Positions 1-6,274 of a DNA stretch of 9,626 nt are shown here, in pieces. Origin of the DNA: Chloroflexota bacterium (GTDB lineage: Bacteria; Chloroflexota; Anaerolineae; Anaerolineales; Villigracilaceae); assembly GCA_021796315.1 (NCBI GenBank), contig JAJYOH010000192.1:1-9626 (forward strand), read 5' to 3'. Under the pieces are notes generated by a model. That model ran no database searches, had not been told where the DNA came from, and worked only from the letters and a program-made list of their open reading frames with translations. How positions within the stretch are numbered: the first letter of the stretch is position 1; each line of letters opens with the position of its first letter. The position numbers and the translations under genes were made by a program.

Positions 1-2394
1 ATCGATTAGCGCTTCATCGTACTTCGGCCATTCTGCCAGATGGACCGACTCAGGCGCAAACTTGTCCACCGAGCGCACCAGGTTTTGATAAAGTTCATCG
101 GCGATGAACGGCATGGCAGGCGCAAGTAGTTTGCTCAAGGTGACCAACGCCGTATATAACGTTCCGTAAGCGGCTTGTTTATCCGCATCTGATTCAGATT
201 TCCAGAAACGGCGGCGCGAACGGCGCAGATACCACGTGGACAGTTTTTCCACAAAACCTTCGATGGGCCGCGTCGCGGCGGTGACATCGTAATTTTCGTA
301 AGCGCTGGTCACATCGCGGACAAGCGCATGAAGCTCCGAGAGCAGCCAGCGGTCAAGCACATTTTCGCTATAGACGCGCGCCGCGGTCAATTGTGGATTG
401 TCAAGATTCGCATACGTCACAAAGAACGAATAAACATTCCATAATGTCAGCGTGAAATTGCGGATGACTTCGCCGACCAGATCGACCGAGAAACGGCGCT
501 CCTGTCCGGGCGGCGTGGCAGTGTAAAGATACCAGCGGAAAGCGTCCGCGCCGTTGACGGTAAGCACATCCCACGGGTTGACGATGTTGCCGAGGCTCTT
601 CGACATTTTTCTGCCGTTCTCATCCAAAATCAAGCCGAGGCAGATCACGTTCTTGAAAGCCACACTGTCGTTTAGCAAAGTGCTGATGGCGTGCAAAGAA
701 TAGAACCAGCCGCGCGTTTGGTCCACGGCTTCACAGATGTAATCGGCAGGGTATTGGGATTTGAATTTATCCTGATTCTCGAACGGATAATGCCATTGCG
801 CATACGGCATCGAACCCGAGTCGAACCACACGTCGATCAAGTCCGGGACGCGCGTCATCTTGCCGCCGCAATCCGGGCAGTTGAAATGGATCTCATCCAC
901 GTAGGGACGATGAAGATCAAGATCGCTTAAATCGCGCCCGGCCTTCCCGGATAATTCCTTGACCGAGCCGACGCCTTCGCGGTGTTTGCAATCCGCACAT
1001 TCCCAGATCGGGAGCGGCGTGCCCCAATAACGTTCGCGGCTCAAGGCCCAATCGATGTTATTTTCGAGCCAGTTGCCAAAGCGGCCTTCCTTGATGTGTT
1101 CGGGAACCCAATTGATGGTCTTGTTCAACGAGACCAACTGTTCGCGATATTTGCTGGTGCGGATGTACCACGACTCGCGCGCATAATATAACAGCGGCGT
1201 GTGACATCGCCAGCAGAATGGATAGGAGTGAGTGTAGCCTTCTGTGCGGAATAAAAGTCCGCGTGCGCGTAAATCTTCGATGATCTGCGGGTCGGCATCC
1301 TTGACGAAGATTCCGCGCCACGGCTTGACTTCGGGGATGAATGCGCCGTCAGGCTGGACAGTCATCAGCACAGGCAAATCATATTTCTTGCCGGTTTCCA
1401 TGTCTTCCTGACCGAAGGCAGGAGCGGTGTGAACCAACCCTGTGCCGTCTTCGGTGGTGACATAATCAGCAGTCACAACAAAATAGGCGGGTTTGTCGGG
1501 AGGCAGGAAAGTATAAAGCGGATGATATTTCATCCCTTTCAACTTCCTGCCTTTGAAAGTATCCACAACCTTGACTTCTTCATCGCCGAAGACTTTTTGC
1601 AATAGCGCCCTGGCAAGAATCAATTTTTCCTTCGTGCCATTGTTGTCGCGCTCGACGATGGCATAATCCACATCGGGATGCGCAACGACAGCCACGTTTC
1701 CGGGGAGCGTCCAGGGCGTGGTCGTCCAGACCAGGAGCGAGGTATCGGGCTTATCGACCAGCGGCATACGGACAAAAACCGAAGGGTCGACCGTTTCCTC
1801 GTAGCCGAGTGCCACTTCATGGTCCGAAAGAGGCGTGCCACAGCGCGGGCAATACGGCACAACTTTGTAGCTCTTGAAGAGCAGGTCCTTTTCCCAAAAC
1901 GTTTTTAAGATCGACCAGACCGACTCGATATAGTCGTTGGTGTAAGTCACGTACGCATCTTCAAGATCGACCCAAAAACCAATGCGGTCGGTCAGCTTGC
2001 CCCAATCGCGGATATATTCGAATGCAGACTTGCGGCACTCTTCGTTGAATTTGGCGATGCCATATTCTTCGATCTGATGTTTGTTCTTAAAGCCGTGCTT
2101 CTTCTCGACTTCGATCTCGACCGGCAAACCGTGCGTATCCCAACCGCCGCGCCGCGAGACGTGATAACCGCGCATGATCTTGTAGCGCGGGAACATATCC
2201 TTGAAGGCGCGCGCCAAAACGTGATGCACACCCGGGCGGCCATTGGCAGTCGGCGGGCCTTCATAGAAAACATAATCCGGCCCATCTTTGCGCTGCTCGG
2301 TCGTCTTCTTGAAGATCTGCTCGCGCTCCCAGAAATTCTGTACACCCTCTTCCATCGAGGGCACATCAAGCTTGGATGAAACTGGTTTGAACAT
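1..2394 (-). CDS. ileS: Isoleucyl-tRNA synthetase, type 2 (IleRS2), C-terminus cut by window edge
   Basis: Cytoplasmic class I aminoacyl-tRNA synthetase that charges tRNA-Ile with isoleucine. About 798 N-terminal codons are present; IleRS2 proteins are about 1,040 residues, so the anticodon-binding C-terminus lies off the left edge. The frame is open throughout. Visible landmarks: the class I signature as G-V-H-H at residues 55-58 (nt 2221-2232) instead of Hx[12 protein letters not shown] at about 84-93; CP1 editing motifs [10 protein letters not shown] from 224 and [15 protein letters not shown] ending at Asp331; zinc-type CxxC pairs (CADC, CPDC); WFDSG; KMSKS at 596-600 (nt 595-609); and the type-2 motif [11 protein letters not shown] near the edge. 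The ATG start is fixed by GGAGG at 2400-2404, five bases upstream. Expression is probably governed by the T-box in the leader. Identity is very secure; the type-2 assignment rests on the motifs. Confidence 0.97.
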   Translation of the reverse strand, partial: MFKPVSSKLDVPSMEEGVQNFWEREQIFKKTTEQRKDGPDYVFYEGPPTANGRPGVHHVLARAFKDMFPRYKIMRGYHVSRRGGWDTHGLPVEIEVEKKHGFKNKHQIEEYGIAKFNEECRKSAFEYIRDWGKLTDRIGFWVDLEDAYVTYTNDYIESVWSILKTFWEKDLLFKSYKVVPYCPRCGTPLSDHEVALGYEETVDPSVFVRMPLVDKPDTSLLVWTTTPWTLPGNVAVVAHPDVDYAIVERDNNGTKEKLILARALLQKVFGDEEVKVVDTFKGRKLKGMKYHPLYTFLPPDKPAYFVVTADYVTTEDGTGLVHTAPAFGQEDMETGKKYDLPVLMTVQPDGAFIPEVKPWRGIFVKDADPQIIEDLRARGLLFRTEGYTHSYPFCWRCHTPLLYYARESWYIRTSKYREQLVSLNKTINWVPEHIKEGRFGNWLENNIDWALSRERYWGTPLPIWECADCKHREGVGSVKELSGKAGRDLSDLDLHRPYVDEIHFNCPDCGGKMTRVPDLIDVWFDSGSMPYAQWHYPFENQDKFKSQYPADYICEAVDQTRGWFYSLHAISTLLNDSVAFKNVICLGLILDENGRKMSKSLGNIVNPWDVLTVNGADAFRWYLYTATPPGQERRFSVDLVGEVIRNFTLTLWNVYSFFVTYANLDNPQLTAARVYSENVLDRWLLSELHALVRDVTSAYENYDVTAATRPIEGFVEKLSTWYLRRSRRRFWKSESDADKQAAYGTLYTALVTLSKLLAPAMPFIADELYQNLVRSVDKFAPESVHLAEWPKYDEALID

Positions 2395-2414
2395 TCACGC
2401 CTCCAAAATATTAC

Positions 2415-2525
2415 GTCATTGCGAGCCGCCCTTCGCTGCACCGAACGCAGGACGGTGTGGCGAAGCAATCTCCCGCGTTCGTGAGGAGATTGCTTCAGGC
2501 GGGAGAACGCCGTCCTCGCAATGAC
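2415..2525. repeat. 111-bp palindromic repeat element in the ileS leader
   Basis: The element is bounded by perfect 11-bp inverted ends: GTCATTGCGAG at 2415-2425 and CTCGCAATGAC at 2515-2525. Inside is a perfect 12-bp stem, GAAGCAATCTCC (2462-2473) with GGAGATTGCTTC (2485-2496), around an 11-nt loop. The motif CATTGCGAG...GAAGCAATCTC is a dispersed palindromic repeat seen in many bacterial genomes (recalled knowledge). No convincing target-site duplication is visible. It codes for nothing recognisable; short open frames across it are chance. It sits between the T-box terminator and the ileS ribosome binding site, so it is transcribed whenever the terminator is read through. Confidence 0.8.
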
Positions 2526-2530
2526 ATACA

Positions 2531-2568
2531 TAAAATAAAAAACGCTCATCCCAAAACAGGGACGAGCG
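2531..2568 (-). terminator. Intrinsic terminator of the ileS T-box
   Basis: Read on the minus strand, CGCTCGTCCC (2559-2568) pairs with GGGATGAGCG (2543-2552) across a six-base loop, allowing a G-U pair. A run of T with one A follows (2531-2542). The 5' arm overlaps the partner strand of the antiterminator, as expected for a transcriptional T-box. Confidence 0.88.
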
Positions 2569-2686
2569 GCGCTCGCGGTACCACCCTGATTCCCCGCGCT
2601 CGCCGTTTAGGCTCGCGGGACTCTCAGTGGACGACATTCATCATCCTGTTTTGATAACGAAGAACAACTCCGTCTCACTTATTTTC

Positions 2687-2734
2687 AGCCGACTATCCGA
2701 CTAGAAGACTAATGAACTAGCAGACCAGCAGACT
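2687..2734. repeat. Six-unit degenerate 8-bp tandem repeat inside the T-box leader
   Basis: On the plus strand six consecutive octamers occupy this stretch exactly: AGCCGACT, ATCCGACT, AGAAGACT, AATGAACT, AGCAGACC and AGCAGACT. Each begins with A and ends in AC followed by T or C. The array lies where the upper part of T-box stem I would be expected. No protein is encoded here. Confidence 0.8.
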
Positions 2735-2858
2735 AATTTCGGTTCGCAACTCCGGGATGATCTTCGATCTGTTTTCCTGATCCGGCTCACACCGTTTCCA
2801 GATTCGCTTTCAGGTTTTCAGATTTACTCGTTCCCATCAAAGTTATTAATGTTTGCGG

Positions 2859-2887
2859 ATTATGCCATATTTCAAGTTGACCGTCAA
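2859..2887 (-). promoter_or_regulatory. Sigma-70-type promoter for the ileS leader
   Basis: On the minus strand TTGACG (2882-2887) is a -35 box, followed by a 17-bp spacer and CATAAT (2859-2864) as a -10 box; each matches five of six consensus bases. Transcription would begin near 2852, giving a leader of about 458 nt that includes the whole T-box and the palindromic element. Confidence 0.7.
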
Positions 2888-2888
2888 C
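2876..2888. promoter_or_regulatory. Short palindrome over the ileS -35 box, possible operator
   Basis: GTTGAC-C-GTCAAC is a perfect palindrome with six-base arms and one central base. It covers the predicted -35 hexamer of the ileS promoter and lies about 60 bp before the divergent GH36 gene. A site of this shape could bind a dimeric regulator, but none is identified and a chance match is possible. Confidence 0.3.
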
Positions 2889-2949
2889 AACGCGCAGCAT
2901 TCCCTCCTGGACGCTTGCGTGCGCAGTCATCTCGCGGGATAATTCATAC

Positions 2950-4512
2950 ATGGCAGCCATTGACGTCAACGAACAGATTCCCGTTCAACAGATCATTTCC
3001 GCTTCTTCCCTGACCTTGAACCTGCCGCGGCCTCCCAGGCGTTTTTACCGCCACGGATGGCAATCCTGGTCCCTGGCCGCGTGGACGGATTTGAATCCGC
3101 TCCCAATTCAGAAGCCAGCTTTGCTTCACCCAATGCAAGTCGATCCCATCTACGCAAGAGAGAAACGCCCGCATGGTTCATGGGTCGGCGCAGTGGAATT
3201 TGAAGATGGCGAAATTCTTTTATTGGGTTCGCTTGGTTTAGACGCACATGTTATTTTGAATGGAAATCAACTGGAAGGTAAATATGAATCAGGAAGCGGG
3301 GAATGGTTCATCGCTCACGGCGAAGAAAAAACAATTTTCTCGAAATATGCAGGCGAGCTTGAAAAACGTTTCGGAAAAAAATCAAATAAAGCCGCACCGC
3401 GCGTTTGGTGTTCGTGGTACAGTCTTTACACGTCCATCGAAGAAAATCTGCTTTACAAAATTTTCGATGAGCTTGGCGATCTCCCTTTCGATGTTTTGCA
3501 AGTGGACGATGGCTGGCAAATCGAAGTCGGCGATTGGGAAGCAAACGAAAAATTTCCAGCGGGTATGAAAGCGCTGGCAGACAAGATCAAATCAACGAGA
3601 CGCAAAGCCGGTCTGTGGCTTGCGCCGTTAATCGCGGCCAAATCATCGAAATTATTTCACGAACATCCCGATTGGTTTTTGCGCGACGAACGCGGACGAT
3701 TTGTCTCGGCAGGATTCAACTGGGGCGAACAACTTTACGCGCTCGACACGACTCATCCCGACGCGTTGAATTGGCTGGCCGCCCTGATGAAACAAGTCCG
3801 CGCCTGGGGATTTGATTATCTCAAGTTGGATTTTCTTTACGGCGGCGCACTGCCTGGTAAACGTCATCAGCAGATGCCGCGTGAGGCCGCTTATCGGAAC
3901 GGGCTAAAAGTCATGTTCGAAGCGATGAGCGAAGACTCATTTTTTCTTGCGTGCGGCACACCGATCCTGCCTTCGCTGGGATTATGCGATGCGATCCGAA
4001 TCGGACCTGACGTTTCGGGCACGTGGGAGAATCATCTTGAATCGGTTTTGTTGTACAACCCAACCACCCCCACTGCCAGGAATGCCATCCGCACAGCGGT
4101 AAATCGTTTATGGCTGAAGCCGCTTGTGCAGACCGATCCCGACCCGGCTTATTTCCGCTCAAAAGAAATCTCGCTTACACCGGAACAAAAATCATTATTG
4201 CAAGACCTGGCGCTGATCTGCGATTTCAGGGCGACATCCGATCTGCCCCAACATTTGACAGATAACGAACGCAAAAGTCTGCGTCTATTTCTGGAAGACC
4301 AGCCAATCATTGAACAAATCTCCCATCATGTTTTCAAGATCAACGAGCGCACGGTGAACTTTACCCCGGCTATGCCGTTACCAAATCCACCCGCGGGCTT
4401 CGAGGCCATTCAAGGAAAATTTGTCGGCTGGCTGGGAAATTATGGCTGGGCTATTAAAATCGTAGACACGCTAAAATTGAATGTTGTCGAAAAAATGAAG
4501 AAGAAACTGTGA
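2950..4512 (+). CDS. GH36-family alpha-galactosidase-like glycosidase
   Basis: Predicted retaining glycoside hydrolase of family GH36, releasing alpha-linked galactose from raffinose-type sugars. It is 520 residues with no signal peptide, so cytoplasmic. An N-terminal beta-sandwich part has HGWQSWS at 35-41. The catalytic barrel begins near WCSWYSLY (153-160) and carries DVLQVDDGWQ (181-190), FHEHPDW (236-242) and YLKLDFLYGGALPG, with Asp294 as predicted nucleophile. CGTPILPSLG precedes RIGPDVSGTW, where Asp354 is the predicted acid/base. These motifs match Thermotoga maritima GalA as I remember it, including a 60-residue gap between the two aspartates. The region before the QSW motif is about 30 residues shorter than in GalA. 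An in-frame stop at 2878-2880 with no ATG, GTG or TTG in between forces the ATG at 2950; the ribosome site is weak (GGGA). It stands alone, divergent from ileS. Exact substrate is uncertain within GH36. Confidence 0.88.
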   Translation: MAAIDVNEQIPVQQIISASSLTLNLPRPPRRFYRHGWQSWSLAAWTDLNPLPIQKPALLHPMQVDPIYAREKRPHGSWVGAVEFEDGEILLLGSLGLDAHVILNGNQLEGKYESGSGEWFIAHGEEKTIFSKYAGELEKRFGKKSNKAAPRVWCSWYSLYTSIEENLLYKIFDELGDLPFDVLQVDDGWQIEVGDWEANEKFPAGMKALADKIKSTRRKAGLWLAPLIAAKSSKLFHEHPDWFLRDERGRFVSAGFNWGEQLYALDTTHPDALNWLAALMKQVRAWGFDYLKLDFLYGGALPGKRHQQMPREAAYRNGLKVMFEAMSEDSFFLACGTPILPSLGLCDAIRIGPDVSGTWENHLESVLLYNPTTPTARNAIRTAVNRLWLKPLVQTDPDPAYFRSKEISLTPEQKSLLQDLALICDFRATSDLPQHLTDNERKSLRLFLEDQPIIEQISHHVFKINERTVNFTPAMPLPNPPAGFEAIQGKFVGWLGNYGWAIKIVDTLKLNVVEKMKKKL

Positions 4513-4516
4513 GATA

Positions 4517-4543
4517 GAAAGCCGATATTTTCCATCGGCCTTC
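4517..4543. terminator. Hairpin terminator shared by convergent genes
   Basis: GAAAGCCGAT (4517-4526) pairs with ATCGGCCTTC (4534-4543) with one mismatch around a seven-base loop. It starts five bases after the GH36 stop and is followed by a modest T-rich stretch. The minus-strand island also ends here, so it may stop transcription from both sides. Confidence 0.6.
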
Positions 4544-4560
4544 TAATTTCTTGCTTCACA

Positions 4561-4650
4561 TCAAGCCTGGCCTATCAGACCATCTGTCTTGGCGGCCATG
4601 ATGAAATCATTTTGGTGCAGGCCGCCGATCTTGGACGCCATCCATTTATA
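4561..4650 (-). pseudogene. Remnant of a second PCD (pterin carbinolamine dehydratase) gene, 3' end only
   Basis: The minus strand encodes WMASKIGGLHQNDFIMAAK followed by TDGLIGQA and a TGA at 4561-4563. The full PCD gene 0.85 kb away ends WWTHKIGGLHQNDF...AAKIDDIFG. Over 4587-4632 versus 5441-5486 the DNA matches at 43 of 46 positions, and all three differences are synonymous third-codon changes. Recognisable homology fades by about 4645, and the rest of the gene is absent: the HEPN reading frame begins about 30 bp upstream. The residue equivalent to catalytic His91 is Ser. No start codon or ribosome site suits it, so it is most likely a broken gene end. The left part of the gap from 4513 holds only the terminator. 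Confidence 0.8.
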
Positions 4651-4678
4651 TAATTTGCCGCTCAAGGATATTTGGCGA

Positions 4679-5077
4679 TCAAAGAATTTTGGCTTCGATT
4701 GTTTTTACGAATTCTTCCGCCGACTCAAGGACTTGAATTGCCTGCTCTTCAGTAATCACCTTGGATTTTTGATAATCCCCCGCCTGGCGCATATCAAAAG
4801 CATGATGAAGTATCCTGCTCATTTCCTTTGAAAAAATTCCCTGCCGAATAAATAATTCATCAAACTTCGCCATAACACCGCTGTGTTTCGAAGGTTCTGT
4901 ATCCGCTGTTACCAGCAATGCGAGCGCGGCATAAAAGATCGAATAATACGAGCGGTTTACGATACTGGCAGGGCTTCCGCCATTTTCCTTCAAAATGCGC
5001 GCATCGCGCAAAGATTCATTTGCGCAATCAATCCGATATTTTATGAGGTCCTTCTTATAAGACTGATCGCGCGTCAC
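4679..5077 (-). CDS. HEPN-domain protein (UPF0332-like), partner of the MNT protein
   Basis: Small all-helical HEPN protein of 132 residues, probably the toxin-side partner in an MNT/HEPN (type VII-like) pair. Visible family features are SIVNRSYYSIFYAALALL (38-55), SKHSGVMAKFDELFI (63-77) and FDMRQAGDY (94-102), the pattern of UPF0332-type HEPN proteins. The canonical HEPN RNase motif R-X4-6-H is not present: Arg88 is followed by His at 91 and 92, too close. RNase activity is therefore unproven. The start is GTG at 5075-5077, overlapping the MNT stop in GTGA. A strong GAGGAGG-type ribosome site lies just before it, inside the MNT gene, so the two are translationally coupled. The family call is firm, the toxin role inferred. 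Confidence 0.85.
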   Translation of the reverse strand: MTRDQSYKKDLIKYRIDCANESLRDARILKENGGSPASIVNRSYYSIFYAALALLVTADTEPSKHSGVMAKFDELFIRQGIFSKEMSRILHHAFDMRQAGDYQKSKVITEEQAIQVLESAEEFVKTIEAKIL

Positions 5078-5403
5078 ACAACAACCCCCTCCTCTTTGAT
5101 GGTACGGTAGAAAGGCAGGAATCCGTAACGTTTCATTTGTTCCTTTGTATCTGGAATTGCTGAAATCACCCTGCCCGCGTCAAATCCAACCTCCCATGCA
5201 ATGTCAGATGTAAGATTTAGCAGTTCGTTGTTAATTGAAGGCAGAATTACAAGCAAATCAATGTCCGACTCTTTGGTCGCGTCGCCGCGCGCTTGCGAAC
5301 CGAACATGATAACTTTAACGGGCTGTCCCAGAGCATTCGTCAATCGCTTGCGGACTTCTTTTGCAAGTTTGAGGGCGCGTACTCTTGGCTTTATCTTTTT
5401 CAT
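5074..5403 (-). CDS. MNT-type minimal nucleotidyltransferase, putative antitoxin
   Basis: Small nucleotidyltransferase of 109 residues, the usual partner of HEPN proteins. In characterised MntA/HepT systems such an enzyme adds AMP to the HEPN toxin and neutralises it. The signature GS-X10-DxD is complete: Gly35-Ser36 in MFGSQARGD, then Asp47 and Asp49 in ESDIDLLVIL. The third acidic residue of the fold is not obvious to me. The N-terminus is basic (MKKIKPRVRALK). The ATG at 5401-5403 lacks a clear ribosome site, but a TATAAT box lies six bases upstream, so the transcript may be leaderless. It lies 17 bp after the PCD stop and overlaps HEPN by 4 bp. Whether this pair behaves as a toxin-antitoxin system is inferred from family and layout. 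Confidence 0.88.
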   Translation of the reverse strand: MKKIKPRVRALKLAKEVRKRLTNALGQPVKVIMFGSQARGDATKESDIDLLVILPSINNELLNLTSDIAWEVGFDAGRVISAIPDTKEQMKRYGFLPFYRTIKEEGVVV

Positions 5404-5409
5404 ACAGCA

Positions 5410-5415
5410 ATTATA
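5410..5415 (-). promoter_or_regulatory. Possible -10 box directly before the MNT gene
   Basis: A perfect TATAAT on the minus strand ends six bases before the MNT ATG, so transcription would start at or next to the start codon. No good -35 box exists at 16-18 bp; the closest is TAGACG at 19 bp. It would let MNT/HEPN be transcribed separately from hicBA-PCD. Confidence 0.4.
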
Positions 5416-5420
5416 TCCGC

Positions 5421-5759
5421 TTATCCAAAAATATCGTCTATCTTGGCGGCCATGATGAAATCGTTCTGGTGCAGACCGCCGATCTTATGCGTCCACCACT
5501 GAACAGTGACTCGTCCCCACTCAGTAATGATGAGCGGGTGGTGATCTTCTTTTTCGGCGATCATGGCGACCCTGGTCGTGAAGGCCATTGCCTCTACAAA
5601 ATTTTTCAATTTATAGACGCGCTCCAGCCGCTTCACTCCATCTACTTCTTTGATCTGCCAATCAGGAACCTGCGGCTGGAATTCATTTATTTGCTCGCCG
5701 GTCAACTTCGGCTCGCCGCCGCGGCAGGCTACGCATTTGAGCTGGGATAAGTTTGTCAT
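5421..5759 (-). CDS. phhB: Pterin-4a-carbinolamine dehydratase (PCD/DCoH family)
   Basis: Small cytosolic enzyme of 112 residues that dehydrates 4a-hydroxytetrahydropterin, recycling the cofactor of aromatic amino acid hydroxylases; in many bacteria its real role is unclear. The family signature is complete: Glu69-x3-His73-His74-Pro75, Trp81, His91 and Asp100, in EKEDHHP...W...THKIGGLHQND. The N-terminus has a CVACRGGEP segment common in bacterial homologues. Its ATG (5757-5759) directly abuts the hicA stop (TAGATG), so it is probably co-translated with hicBA. The last third is duplicated as a broken copy at 4561-4650. No aromatic amino acid hydroxylase is in the window. Confidence 0.93.
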   Translation of the reverse strand: MTNLSQLKCVACRGGEPKLTGEQINEFQPQVPDWQIKEVDGVKRLERVYKLKNFVEAMAFTTRVAMIAEKEDHHPLIITEWGRVTVQWWTHKIGGLHQNDFIMAAKIDDIFG

Positions 5760-5987
5760 CTACTTTTTCTCCAGGAAATCATCCGGCTCAACCCCGGCCT
5801 GTTTTAAAATCGCCCGCAGTGTGCCTTCCGGCATATCGCCCGGATGATTGGGAATAGTTGTAAATCGGCCAGTGGATGGATTGCGCCAGATTTCATGACT
5901 GCCCGCGGCATGACGAAAAAACTCAAAGCCAAATGCCTTGAGTTTTTTAACGATCTGCCGATATCGAAATCCAGAAAGCCGTCCCAC
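5760..5987 (-). CDS. hicA: HicA-family mRNA interferase toxin
   Basis: Toxin of a type II HicBA system, a small double-stranded-RNA-binding-fold ribonuclease that cleaves mRNA. The 75 residues cover the normal family length. Seen: RQIVKKLKAFGFEFFR, then GSHEIWRNP with the predicted catalytic His31, and IPNHPGDMPEGTLRAILKQAG, the standard HicA C-terminal half. The start is GTG (5985-5987), two bases after the hicB stop. It ends exactly where PCD begins. The active site looks intact. Confidence 0.93.
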   Translation of the reverse strand: MGRLSGFRYRQIVKKLKAFGFEFFRHAAGSHEIWRNPSTGRFTTIPNHPGDMPEGTLRAILKQAGVEPDDFLEKK

Positions 5988-5989
5988 TT

Positions 5990-6220
5990 TTACCCTTCGA
6001 TAATCAACGGATAATCGAAACTTTCACTGATCTGAGGCAGGTCAACGTTCCCTTGCGCTTCAAGTAATTTGCGCGCCACGTCACGGGCAATTTCAACTGT
6101 TTCCGCAATTGTGCGTCCTTGTGCAACTAATCCCTGCACATCATCGGAAGTAGCCAGATACATGCCTTCCGGCAATTTCTCAATGTGAATCCTCACAATG
6201 CGCTCTTGAACATTCAACAT
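5990..6220 (-). CDS. hicB: HicB-like antitoxin
   Basis: Antitoxin partner of hicA, 76 residues. The segment IHIEKLPEGMYLATSDDVQGLVAQGRTIAETVEIARDVA (11-49) is the typical HicB/DUF1902-like partial RNase H fold. No C-terminal DNA-binding (HTH or RHH) domain follows, so self-repression by this protein alone is not evident. The ATG at 6218-6220 is preceded by AAGGAG about ten bases upstream. It is first in the island, in the antitoxin-before-toxin order. Confidence 0.87.
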   Translation of the reverse strand: MLNVQERIVRIHIEKLPEGMYLATSDDVQGLVAQGRTIAETVEIARDVARKLLEAQGNVDLPQISESFDYPLIIEG

Positions 6221-6246
6221 GATGGAAAATCTCCTTGTTCAACGCA

Positions 6247-6252
6247 AGTATA
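6247..6252 (-). promoter_or_regulatory. Extended -10 promoter for hicB-hicA-PCD
   Basis: On the minus strand TGC-TATACT forms an extended -10 element about 27 bases before the hicB start and just ahead of its ribosome site. There is no good -35 hexamer, which extended -10 promoters can tolerate. Transcription would start near 6240. Confidence 0.5.
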
Positions 6253-6274
6253 GCACAGCCTCACAAAGCTTCTT

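Larger units (their letters stand above)
2531..2762 (-). promoter_or_regulatory. T-box riboswitch controlling ileS
   Basis: This is a tRNA-sensing leader RNA that should allow read-through into ileS when tRNA-Ile is uncharged. The conserved T-box core AGGGTGGTACCGCG lies at 2574-2587 on the minus strand. CAGGG before it can pair with CCCTG near 2555-2559, and CGAGC with GCTCG around a short loop, giving the antiterminator; the terminator at 2531-2568 is mutually exclusive with it. Upstream is a GC hairpin (CCCGCG/CGCGGG near 2594-2621), a candidate stem III. The base of a candidate stem I pairs ATCATCC (2755-2761) with GGATGAT (2640-2646). An ATC triplet at 2653-2655, followed by A, is a plausible isoleucine specifier. 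The core and terminator are clear; stem I is unusual and only partly resolved because it contains an 8-bp tandem array. Confidence 0.88.

Noticed and set aside
1992..2549. A 185-residue minus-strand frame overlapping ileS and its leader
   Set aside because: It is an out-of-frame shadow: the ileS frame carries conserved synthetase motifs here, and this product is arginine/serine-rich without any domain.
2687..2734. The 8-bp repeats as a CRISPR array
   Set aside because: The units are contiguous octamers with no spacers and no cas genes nearby; this is a simple tandem repeat.
2787..2969. A 60-residue minus-strand open frame upstream of the T-box
   Set aside because: It contains the predicted ileS promoter, overlaps the GH36 start, has no recognisable domain and no clear ribosome site; taken as chance.
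4589..4831. An 80-residue plus-strand frame across the PCD fragment
   Set aside because: It is antisense to the PCD remnant and the HEPN gene; its likeness to another plus-strand frame near 5450 simply reflects the duplicated PCD end.
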